This document shows positions 19,666 to 27,251 of a stretch of DNA of 64,000 nt, one piece after another (position 1 is the first letter of the stretch; every line of letters begins with the position of its first letter). The stretch is from GCA-020343675 sp964462945. GTDB taxonomy: Bacteria; Planctomycetota; Phycisphaerae; Sedimentisphaerales; Anaerobacaceae. Location: assembly GCA_964462945.1 (NCBI GenBank), contig CAYWZW010000018.1, positions 7,143-71,142 on the forward strand, in the 5' to 3' direction. The notes under the pieces were generated by a model that saw only the letters and a list, made by a program, of their open reading frames with translations, was not told where the DNA came from and did no database searches. A program made the translations under genes and the position numbers.

Positions 19666-19798
19666 TGGTGACGTTATATCCAAAACTGCGAAGACAAACA
19701 GGGATTGCGTGGTACTGGCTCCGAAATTTGACCTTCAAGGACCAGATTTATCAAGCGTCGCTGTTTTATCGTGGACCAAAACCGAAGGAATCCTGCCG

Positions 19799-20749
19799 TT
19801 GGAAGTCGAATCTTATTATTGGCTTTTAGTCGTTGCTTCGATTTGCCTGGGGATGAAAACTAAACTTGTCGCCCAAGACATTATTGAACCGTATGAGCAT
19901 TACAGCTTTGTCTCAAACGAGTCTTCAGACAAATCTTATTCCGGCTTGGAGAAAAACGGCTCATTTTTCAGTTCTCTACTGTCATTTAACGACTGGCCGC
20001 GAGAAAAAAAGGTAATCGCGCTGAACGCGGCGACCGTGGGCGCCATCACGGCCGCTGGCGTCGCACGATGGGACTACGGCAGTCATGCGTTCCGCACGGC
20101 CAATGAGGGCGGGTTCGACAGTGACACCCCCTATGGGGGCGCGGACAAACTCGGGCACGTCTTCACCTGCTACGCTCTGGCGAGTGTTTACAACCGGATC
20201 TACAAGGGCTGGGGCTATTCCGAGCACGACGCTATTCTGATGGGCGCAGCAAACAGCTGGCTGACGATGACACTGATCGAAATTGGCGACGGGTTTAGCG
20301 TGAGCGAGGGGTTCAGTTGGCAAGATGAAGTCATGAATACCCTCGGTGTGAGTATGGCTTATCTCCGCCATCGCGTCCCTGCTGTGCGGGAACGAGTGGA
20401 TTTCCGCTGGGAGTGGTTTCCCTCGCCGTCCGTCCGCAGCGGGGAGCGTTTTGACGTTCTCACCGATTATTCCGGCCAGAAGTTCCTGCTCGCCTTCAAG
20501 CTCGACGGCTGGCTCCGAACGGGTAATCCTATCCTGAAGGCCACGGAGGTGCAGGTTGGTTACTACACGCGGGGCTATGTCTCCCGTGATGAGCTCCACT
20601 TCGATGGGCAGCATCGCTACGGCTATGTCGGCATCGGCCTGAACATGACTTACTTGCTGGACCAGCTCACCGGACACCGCGCGGGAGGGATTTTTGACTA
20701 TATTCAGGTTCCCGGAACCTATATATCCTCGTCTTCGAAGTTGGACTGA
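19799..20749 (+). CDS. DUF2279 (YfiM-like) predicted envelope protein
   Basis: About 316 residues if the TTG at 19799 is used. That start has AAGGA nine bases upstream and yields a signal peptide (SYYWLLVVASICLG, cleavage near LVA-QD). A GTG at 19709 is also open, and ATG 19853 would remove the signal. The core carries GGADKLGHVFTCYALASVYN and FSWQDEVMNTLGVSMAYLRH, typical of DUF2279. The C-terminal half looks like beta strands. The function of the family is unknown. It lies between arnD and the second arnT, so an envelope or lipid A role is possible but unproven. Confidence 0.7.
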   Translation: MEVESYYWLLVVASICLGMKTKLVAQDIIEPYEHYSFVSNESSDKSYSGLEKNGSFFSSLLSFNDWPREKKVIALNAATVGAITAAGVARWDYGSHAFRTANEGGFDSDTPYGGADKLGHVFTCYALASVYNRIYKGWGYSEHDAILMGAANSWLTMTLIEIGDGFSVSEGFSWQDEVMNTLGVSMAYLRHRVPAVRERVDFRWEWFPSPSVRSGERFDVLTDYSGQKFLLAFKLDGWLRTGNPILKATEVQVGYYTRGYVSRDELHFDGQHRYGYVGIGLNMTYLLDQLTGHRAGGIFDYIQVPGTYISSSSKLD

Positions 20750-20871
20750 TCGCACCTTACACAACGGAGGTATTTGAAGGTCTGGTTCGTATTTGATCGA
20801 TCATACGGCGTACACAATAGATGAGACGTCGCTCAGAGGCCGGTGAAATTCAATGTGATGAGTTTTGAACT

Positions 20872-22578
20872 ATGGCGAAAGTCACAACAGCTATATTCGC
20901 GTTATTCTTCCTACTCTACATCTTGCCGCTGGGTGCGCGGCCCATGGTGATTCCCGACGAGACGCGGTACGCCGAGATCGGCAGAGAAATGGTTGAGACC
21001 GGGGACTGGGTCGTCCCTCGACTGAACGGATTGCGATACTTCGAAAAACCGATCCTCGGTCATTGGCTCCATGCATCGACTATTAAGCTGCTCGGTGCAA
21101 ATGCCTTTGCAATACGTTTGCCTTCCGCTTTGGCGGTAGGACTATCGGCGCTTATGCTGTTCTTTCTTGTTCGCCGATTTACCGGCGACGCCTCAGCGGC
21201 GATAGTAGCAGCGTCCATCTTTCTAACATGTCTTGAAGTCTATGGTGTGGGAACTTTTTGTGTGCTGGACAGCATGTTTTCCATGCTCATCACGGCCTCG
21301 GTGATTGCCCTTTTCTTTGCCTTCATGGAGGCCCGTTTGTGGAGAAGAACGGTCTTTCTCATTGTTTCGGGCATTGCGTGCGGTCTGGCCTTTCTGACCA
21401 AGGGATTTCTGGCCCTTGTGATACCTATGATAGTCATCATCCCTTTCGTGTTCTGGCAAGGCCAGTTCAAAACCTTTCTCCGGACAGCCTGGGTGCCCCT
21501 CGTCACGACGGTTCTTGTCGGCCTTCCGTGGAGTGTCATGATTCACCTTCGGGAGCCCGATTTCTGGCACTACTTCTTCTGGGTCGAGCACGTCAACCGG
21601 TTCATTTCGCCTAACGGGGACCAGCATCCTTATCCTTTTTGGTTCTATATTCCTATCATAATTGGAGGGGCGATGCCTTGGACGCTTCTTGTCGGTCCTG
21701 TCGTTCAAGGCCTGAGGCACACAGGCTGGAAGGATCCGATGATTCGGCTTGCCATCTGCTGGTTAGGACTGCCTTTTCTGTTCTTCTCCGCTTCGAGCGG
21801 CAAGCTTGGCACCTACATCCTGCCGTGCTTTCCGCCTCTTGCAATTCTCACAAGTACGGGCTTGCTGAAGTATTCTGCGGACGGAAAGAGAAAGGCCTTC
21901 ACGGTGCCCGTGTATAGCCTGGCGGCGGTCGTAGCAGCACTTGTGATTCTTCTGATTTTGAACCATGCTATGCCTGCTGGCTCCAGGCTCTATGAACAAC
22001 AAGAAACGTGGAAAGTGGTGCTTGTGACTATAGCTTTTCTGACATGGGTCTTGCTTCTGCTTTGTGCCGGCAGGGCAGCGGATTTCCGGAAGATGCTGGC
22101 GTATTTCGCCGTCAGCCCCGCCGTCTTCATGTTCTGCGTACACTTTGTCATACCCGGACAATTGATGCAGAAGAAGACGCCGGGCGAATTCTTAAGGCAA
22201 CATAAGCACAGGGTCAACCGAGATACCATCCTCGTCTCGGACAACTACCTCACGTCTGCTGTCTGTTGGAGTTACAAGCGCGATGATGTTCGTCTGCTCG
22301 GCAGGGCCGGCGAATTCGCGTATGGGCTCGCATACGACGACTCGAAGCACCGTCTGCTTGACATCGACCAGTTCAAAGATTTGATCGCGACGGATTCGGG
22401 AGAAGAGCGTATAGCTCTGATCACGAGCACCAAACGATACGTGGAATATAGGCAACTGCTGCCCAAACCCGTTTTCGAGGACATCGACCACGGCTTTGTG
22501 TTCGCCGAGTTTGCCGCGAGGAGTGCCTCGATTGCGGCGATACACGATCCTTCACCGTCACAACGCTGCCGACCTTAG
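20872..22578 (+). CDS. arnT: Lipid A aminoarabinose transferase ArnT (GT83)
   Basis: A 568-residue polytopic enzyme. The first periplasmic loop is canonical for ArnT: RPMVIPDETRYAEIGREM, then GDWVVPRLNGLRYFEKPILG, with the catalytic Asp-Glu pair. About 12 hydrophobic helices and a soluble C-terminal domain follow, the usual ArnT layout (about 550 residues). It should transfer Ara4N from undecaprenyl phosphate to lipid A phosphates at the periplasmic side, raising resistance to cationic peptides. It is about 120 bp downstream of the DUF2279 gene on the same strand. It is closer to true ArnT than the first gene of the cluster. Confidence 0.85.
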   Translation: MAKVTTAIFALFFLLYILPLGARPMVIPDETRYAEIGREMVETGDWVVPRLNGLRYFEKPILGHWLHASTIKLLGANAFAIRLPSALAVGLSALMLFFLVRRFTGDASAAIVAASIFLTCLEVYGVGTFCVLDSMFSMLITASVIALFFAFMEARLWRRTVFLIVSGIACGLAFLTKGFLALVIPMIVIIPFVFWQGQFKTFLRTAWVPLVTTVLVGLPWSVMIHLREPDFWHYFFWVEHVNRFISPNGDQHPYPFWFYIPIIIGGAMPWTLLVGPVVQGLRHTGWKDPMIRLAICWLGLPFLFFSASSGKLGTYILPCFPPLAILTSTGLLKYSADGKRKAFTVPVYSLAAVVAALVILLILNHAMPAGSRLYEQQETWKVVLVTIAFLTWVLLLLCAGRAADFRKMLAYFAVSPAVFMFCVHFVIPGQLMQKKTPGEFLRQHKHRVNRDTILVSDNYLTSAVCWSYKRDDVRLLGRAGEFAYGLAYDDSKHRLLDIDQFKDLIATDSGEERIALITSTKRYVEYRQLLPKPVFEDIDHGFVFAEFAARSASIAAIHDPSPSQRCRP

Positions 22579-23108
22579 GCACTATCACAATTCAACTGTA
22601 TTTGCCCACTCCACCATCTGCTGTCAACACGATTGAGAGCTGTCAAGATTGCCGGGTTGAATTGTGGACATCCTTTCTCCGGGAGGAGCAAGCGATGCCT
22701 TCTTTTGACGCACGGCAACAGCAGATGAGAGAGGAGCGTAAGATGCAGTATCTCCTTCGAAAACTCATGTCGCCATTTTGTCTCCAAAGATGCAGAATTT
22801 GGTGACTCACGAAGAATCCAAACATCAAATTCCCGCCGAAAAACGAATATTTTGCGGAAATTTTCAGCAAATTTCGGATTCAATGGCCGTTGCTCTCATC
22901 TTGCCAGGAAAATCAGGAAAAGAGAACGTGTCGTAAATAGGTATCCAGTTGAACCGCCTGGCTTGGGAGTTGAATGTTGGGTAATTTCTTTTCTCTTTTT
23001 ACCGCATCTGCCTTTTCTGGCTGCGGTTCTCGTCTGAGGTGGCGTTAGCTCTGACCTTATTCTAAAGTGTTAACTGCATCACAAGTCTTCACAAATGAAA
23101 CACTTACG
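22579..23108. other. Intergenic region, no gene seen
   Basis: About 530 bp between arnT and a convergent truncated gene. Only short, uncharacteristic open frames are present, and no clear terminator, repeat or RNA was found. Confidence 0.5.
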
Positions 23109-23642
23109 TCAATTCTGCCGATTCCCTGCGAGAAATTTCTCACGCTCGGCCAAGATTTCATCTTTTTTCGACGGCATTTTCTTCTTGTTCAGATACTCGA
23201 ACTGGAACATGACGGGCCCTATCTTGTCTCTCATCGGTTCGAGCGTCTCAAGAAAGCGGCTCAGTAGGTCCACGTCCAGGGAATGCGGGTTCGGGCGGTT
23301 CGCATAGCCCTTCAAGGCCGGGGGCTGTTTGGCGTAAAAGTGGGTCAGCGTTATGGAGTTTGGGACCTTGACTGTGAACAGGAAATCGTCCGGGACACTC
23401 TCTGTGTAGAGCTTCACCGTCTCTGAATCGGGCAGCTTGGCCCCCTGGGGAAATAGACTCCCAAACCACTGGTCGATCTCGACGGTATTGAAGAATCTCG
23501 CGTAGTCTGTCAGGTAGGCGGCGGCAGCGTATCTCTTTTGCGGGTCATAGACGAGTCCTCTCCAGGAATCGTATTTCCACGAACACGTGCCAATTCTCAG
23601 GCAGGGCCGATACTGCTCTGGTATTTTCAGGTCGGAGATCAT
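23109..23642 (-). pseudogene. DUF72 family protein, C-terminally truncated
   Basis: 177 residues matching the N-terminal part of DUF72 proteins (GTCSWKYDSWRGLVY near the start, FNTVEIDQWFGSLFP, FLFTVKVPNSITLTH, GPVMFQFEYLNKKK). Family members normally run 240-300 residues and continue with a VEIRNP-type strand. Here the frame ends soon after the FQFE segment with an unrelated tail (FLAGNRQN). The sequence beyond the stop, read on the same strand, shows no recognisable remainder. The gene is probably a decayed remnant, though a shortened functional protein cannot be excluded. Confidence 0.65.
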
Positions 23643-24229
23643 TCGTCAAGCAGTCTCCAAGGCATAATCCGTACTCTCTGTAATATACTATCTCCCTGTC
23701 GATATCAGTTCGATATCTTTCGAGGCGAATCAGAATGTGTCGGGCTAAATCCCCCTCTGGTCCCCCTCGCGCACGCGCGGGCGCGCGTTACGGACGGTAA
23801 AAATTCATTTTCAGCCCAAAAACCACGCCAAGTATTAGGTTTTATTAGGTTCACCCCCCTATTGTAACCCGTGAAAAAAACGTGCTACTTGGCATCCGGT
23901 CTCGGAAGCGCGCCCATCCAGAGATTTTATCCCCCCTCCCCCCTTCAGAGGCTGAACACTGGTCATGCAGGCCAGAGGTCATGCCCCAAGTGTTATCACT
24001 GGGTCACACCCCAGATGAAAGTATCGGTAAAAACGCACCGATCTCGGCAACATCATATTGACCTCCTAACTATCAAGCAAGAACTCGTAAGAATTTAAAG
24101 TACTGTAAACAACAGCAGACCCGCGTTCAGTAGGTGATTTTTTCTTGCACGCCGGTGTCTTGGAGCATAGAATCCGGCATTGACGCTTTCGGGAGCAAAC
24201 AACCAAAACCACAACGAAAGGGCACGAAA
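23643..24229. other. Intergenic region with a dispersed repeat
   Basis: About 590 bp without a credible gene. It contains copy 2 of the CG-rich repeat and C-rich tracts near 23850-23945. The last 100 bp form the leader of the oxidoreductase gene. Confidence 0.5.
23763..23849 (+). repeat. Dispersed CG-rich repeat, copy 2
   Basis: About 87 bp matching 3496-3590: CCCCTCGCGC, alternating CG, TTTTCAGCCCAAAA and a final TTAGGTTTTATTAGG. The copies differ by a few short indels in the CG block and scattered substitutions. Confidence 0.7.
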
Positions 24230-25576
24230 ATGATGAAAACCAACCTTGTTCCAAGACGCCAGTTCCTCAAATCGACCGCGGCCGCGGGAACCGGAATGCT
24301 CATTCTGCCCAGCGGGATGCTTCGCGGCGCCAACGCGCCAAGCAACAAGCTCAACGTCGCCATGATCGGCACCTGGGGCCGGGCCGATGCGCACTTCGAC
24401 GAGATCTCGAGCGAGAACGTCGTGGCCCTGTGCGACGTGGACGAGAACCACATCGCCCACGCCGCCGAGAAATTTCCGAACGCCAAGCACTACACCGATT
24501 GGCGCAAATGTCTCGAACAGAAGGACATCAATGCGGTCATCTGCTGCACGCCGGACCATACGCACGCCTTCATCGGCAATTGGGCGTTGAATCGGGACCT
24601 GCACGTGTACATGGAAAAGCCCCTGGGCAACACCGTACAAGAAGCAAGATCGGTTCGCCTGAACTGGCTGAAGAAAAGGAACAAATTGGCGACGCAGGTC
24701 GGCACGCAGCGTCACGCCAAGCCGAACTTCGAGCGCGTTCGCGAGCTGATCAAGGATGGCGCAATTGGTGAATTGACCGATGCCTATGCCTGGGGCGATA
24801 GACAGATTCGCCGTTCGGGATACCCGCCGGCCAAAGGCGAGCCGCCCGCAAACCTCCACTACGACCTGTGGATCGGGCCCTCGCCCTGGCACCCCTACAA
24901 CCCCGAGTACTTCTCCCGCGAGCCCGGCATGAACTGCCTCTCGTGGAACATGTACTGGGATTTCGGCACCGGCCAGGTCGGGGACATGGGCAGTCATACG
25001 ATCGACCTGGTCTGGAACGCGATTGATGCGGGTCTGCCGACGACGGCCGAAGGCGAAGGGGAAAAGTTCAATCCCGAAGTCACGCCCGTCGAGTTACACA
25101 CCGCGTTCGATATTCCCGCAAACGACTGGCGCGGGCCCGTTCGCGTCCACTGGTACCAGGGCGGCATGATGCCAAGATCGCCGAGAGATTGGGTCGATCT
25201 GAAGAGGATCGGACATGGCGCGATGTTCAAGGGCACCAAGGGATACGTCATCTGTGATTTCGATTCGCGGATTGTGCTGCCGTTCGGCGATGATGCGGAC
25301 CTGACCTATTACAGGCGTCGGACGAAAGACGCGGTGATTCCGCCGCTGGGTCATTTCCAAAAGCAATGGGTCGATGCCTGCAAGGGCGATCTGAAGACGT
25401 CATGCGATTTCGATTACGGCGGCACGGCGATTGAGATGATGCTTCTGGGCATGGTGGCCTACCGCGTGGGCAAAAAGCTGGATTATGACGGCGCCGCCGG
25501 CCGCGTCACCAATAGCGCTGAGGCTAACGACCTGCTCAGCCGCCAGTATCGCCCCGGCTGGACCCTCAACGGATAA
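24230..25576 (+). CDS. TAT-exported Gfo/Idh/MocA family oxidoreductase
   Basis: 448 residues from ATG 24230, which has AAAGGG eight bases upstream. It begins with a twin-arginine signal (RRQFLKSTAAAG, hydrophobic stretch to about residue 30). The Rossmann part reads LNVAMIGTWGRADAH, and the family motif MEKPLGNTVQEA contains the catalytic-site Lys. Together with the C-terminal domain (WDFGTGQVGDMGSHTIDL) this matches the large secreted oxidoreductase families of planctomycetes. These are thought to act on sugars or sugar derivatives with NAD(P), but the substrate is unknown. It is a single gene with no obvious operon partner. Confidence 0.88.
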   Translation: MMKTNLVPRRQFLKSTAAAGTGMLILPSGMLRGANAPSNKLNVAMIGTWGRADAHFDEISSENVVALCDVDENHIAHAAEKFPNAKHYTDWRKCLEQKDINAVICCTPDHTHAFIGNWALNRDLHVYMEKPLGNTVQEARSVRLNWLKKRNKLATQVGTQRHAKPNFERVRELIKDGAIGELTDAYAWGDRQIRRSGYPPAKGEPPANLHYDLWIGPSPWHPYNPEYFSREPGMNCLSWNMYWDFGTGQVGDMGSHTIDLVWNAIDAGLPTTAEGEGEKFNPEVTPVELHTAFDIPANDWRGPVRVHWYQGGMMPRSPRDWVDLKRIGHGAMFKGTKGYVICDFDSRIVLPFGDDADLTYYRRRTKDAVIPPLGHFQKQWVDACKGDLKTSCDFDYGGTAIEMMLLGMVAYRVGKKLDYDGAAGRVTNSAEANDLLSRQYRPGWTLNG

Positions 25577-25629
25577 AGCAACAACCCGACGAAGCTCGTT
25601 CTTGTTCAGCATGGGCAACGAGTGCCTAA

Positions 25630-25794
25630 GGTACAAGTTGCCCATCCTGCGAGTTTTGGTGCCTATCCGCAGAACCGGGCGCTTTGGTCACTGACCTGAC
25701 CGCCACCGTAGTCCCTGTCCCCAGCGCCGTTATTCTCGGTAGCATCGGTTTAGGCTTAGCAAGTTGGAAGCCGCGAAGGCGCAGAGAGTTGTAG
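25630..25794 (+). pseudogene. Remnant of a PEP-CTERM-like protein (C-terminal sorting tail only)
   Basis: An open stretch of 54 codons without a usable start ends in a complete sorting tail: VVPVPSAVILGSIGLGLASW followed by KPRRRREL and a stop. The Pro-Pro motif, hydrophobic helix and Arg-rich end are the same arrangement as in the intact protein at 26358-27020. The rest of the gene is absent, so this looks like a deletion remnant. Confidence 0.7.
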
Positions 25795-25930
25795 CAGTAC
25801 CCCCAGAATCTCCCAGAGTAGCCATCAGAAGTCCTTCGCGATCACAAGATCGACGACCTCCCCTCGGAGAGTATCATGGGCCACATTTCTTGAGGTCGCG
25901 CTCTAAAGCGGCTCGCATGGCACTTCAGTC

Positions 25931-25960
25931 TTGACTTGAAGTGGCCAGACAAGCTATAAT
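25931..25960 (+). promoter_or_regulatory. Sigma70-type promoter
   Basis: TTGACT, an 18-bp spacer and a perfect TATAAT. It is followed about 25 bp later by an intrinsic terminator, with no gene between them. The -35 region (TCTTGACTTGAAGT) resembles that of the promoter at 57107-57135. Confidence 0.7.
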
Positions 25961-25966
25961 CAACAC

Positions 25967-26038
25967 ATCAACTCAGCCTCTAAGCCCCTGCGGATATCTC
26001 GCTTTCTCGCCTCCCTCCGCTGCGCAGGGGCCTTTTTT
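25967..26038 (+). ncRNA. Candidate small RNA (promoter-terminator pair)
   Basis: A transcript starting about 7 bases after the TATAAT and ending in the U-tract would be about 72 nt, with no reading frame. Its 3' half is the terminator hairpin. The RNA itself is inferred, since only the promoter and terminator are visible. Confidence 0.4.
25984..26038 (+). terminator. Intrinsic terminator
   Basis: A 9-bp stem GCCCCTGCG / CGCAGGGGC with a pyrimidine-rich loop of about 30 nt, followed by C and TTTTTT. The stem resembles that of the terminator after the PEP-CTERM gene at 27085. Confidence 0.8.
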
Positions 26039-26186
26039 CTGAAAAATACGTAGTTACCACAATAGAGAGGCTGCCCATTAATTTGATAAAATACAGGCTG
26101 CTAAAATGCGAGTGCGGAGGAAACTTCCCCAAGGCAAATCAAGTTTCCCCCACGAACGGTCAGCCGTTTGAAGGACGATTGCTGGG

Positions 26187-26217
26187 ACCGGCTTAGCCAC
26201 GGGAACATCCCGCCGGT
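26187..26217 (+). promoter_or_regulatory. Nested hairpin in the PEP-CTERM gene leader
   Basis: Outer stem ACCGGC / GCCGGT encloses an inner stem GGGA / TCCC with an ACA loop, 140 bp upstream of the PEP-CTERM start. It matches none of the riboswitch classes I could recall. It could be a leader structure or chance. Confidence 0.3.
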
Positions 26218-26357
26218 GAGCCTTTGTTGCAGGGTTCGTTTAGACATGCGTACCCAGCGGCAAAGCAGATTCCCCCAAACACGGCATGAGGACCTTTCAG
26301 GGAGTTTCTGCGCTCAGATTCGCATTGAAACGTATGCTCTCGAAAAGGAGGACAACT

Positions 26358-27020
26358 GTGAAGAAGAAATTGACGATTGCTGCCATTGTACCGGTTCTTA
26401 CTTTGCTCTGCGTGGCTGTGAAAGCTGGGCCGACCTACAGCTTCACCAATATAACAAACAACAGTGCCTTTGATGCCGCAATTGGGGAAGCGCAGTTGTT
26501 TGTTGAAGTGACTGATTCAGGTGCCCAAGTAGAATTTACCTTTACGAATATGGGACCTGACGCTTCGTCAATGACCGACGTCTATTTCGACGACGGTATG
26601 CTACTGGGCATTGCTTCGATTACCAACACGCCGGGCCTTGTGGAATTCTCGCAATTTGCAGCCCCACCGGATCTGCCGGGCGGAAACAATGCTGCACCAC
26701 CTTCTGTTACAACAGCCGGCTTTTCTGCCGACTCTGATCCGCCTACACAGCCTTTTGGTGTCAATCCAGGCGAATTTCTTGGAATTACATTTGATCTGCA
26801 AGCTGGCGGAGTCTTCGATGACATCGTCAGCGACCTCGCATCGGGTGCCCTCCGTATAGGCATCCACGTTCAGGGATACAGCAGTGGAGGCAGTGAGTCG
26901 TTCATCAACAATGGGATCGTCGATGGAGGTAACGGAGTCATTCCCGCTCCAGGAGCTGTGGTGTTGGGTTGCATCGGGGTGGGTGTGGTGAGCTGGCTTC
27001 GCAGACGCAGAACGCTGTAA
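26358..27020 (+). CDS. PEP-CTERM-like secreted protein
   Basis: 220 residues from GTG 26358, which has a perfect AAAGGAGG six bases upstream. It has a signal peptide (LTIAAIVPVLTLLCVAVKAG), then a beta-rich Thr/Asn/Asp-rich body with the EFTFTNMGPDASSMTDVYFD segment common in these proteins. The C-terminal sorting signal is VIPAPGAVVLGCIGVGVVSW followed by LRRRRTL. In the known system the tail is processed by an exosortase, and such proteins are usually exported to the surface or matrix. No exosortase gene is in the window. The remnant upstream suggests tandem duplication of such genes. Confidence 0.85.
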   Translation: MKKKLTIAAIVPVLTLLCVAVKAGPTYSFTNITNNSAFDAAIGEAQLFVEVTDSGAQVEFTFTNMGPDASSMTDVYFDDGMLLGIASITNTPGLVEFSQFAAPPDLPGGNNAAPPSVTTAGFSADSDPPTQPFGVNPGEFLGITFDLQAGGVFDDIVSDLASGALRIGIHVQGYSSGGSESFINNGIVDGGNGVIPAPGAVVLGCIGVGVVSWLRRRRTL

Positions 27021-27084
27021 AGACATTTTGACAGATTCAGGTTGATGCAGGTCCGCAGGCTTGACGCTTGCGGCTCTGATATAT

Positions 27085-27137
27085 GCCCCTGATTTCTCTA
27101 TCAATCTCTCTTGGCAGCAGAGGCAGGGGCTTTCTTT
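27085..27137 (+). terminator. Intrinsic terminator of the PEP-CTERM gene
   Basis: Stem GCCCCTG / CAGGGGC with a pyrimidine-rich loop, followed by TTTCTTTCT. It lies 65 bp after the stop, in the convergent gap before the next minus-strand gene. Confidence 0.7.
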
Positions 27138-27251
27138 CTGCGCCCAGCCTTGGTGATGGCCGAAGCGGCCCAAGAACAACCGGGGCCCATACCGAATCAC
27201 TCGGTACAGGCCCCGAACAGATGCAAGCGCTGACGTCACTCCAGTGCGCCG

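Noticed and set aside
26101..26260. Cobalamin or cyclic-di-GMP riboswitch upstream of the PEP-CTERM gene
   Set aside because: The required conserved boxes are absent. Only a simple nested hairpin is present.
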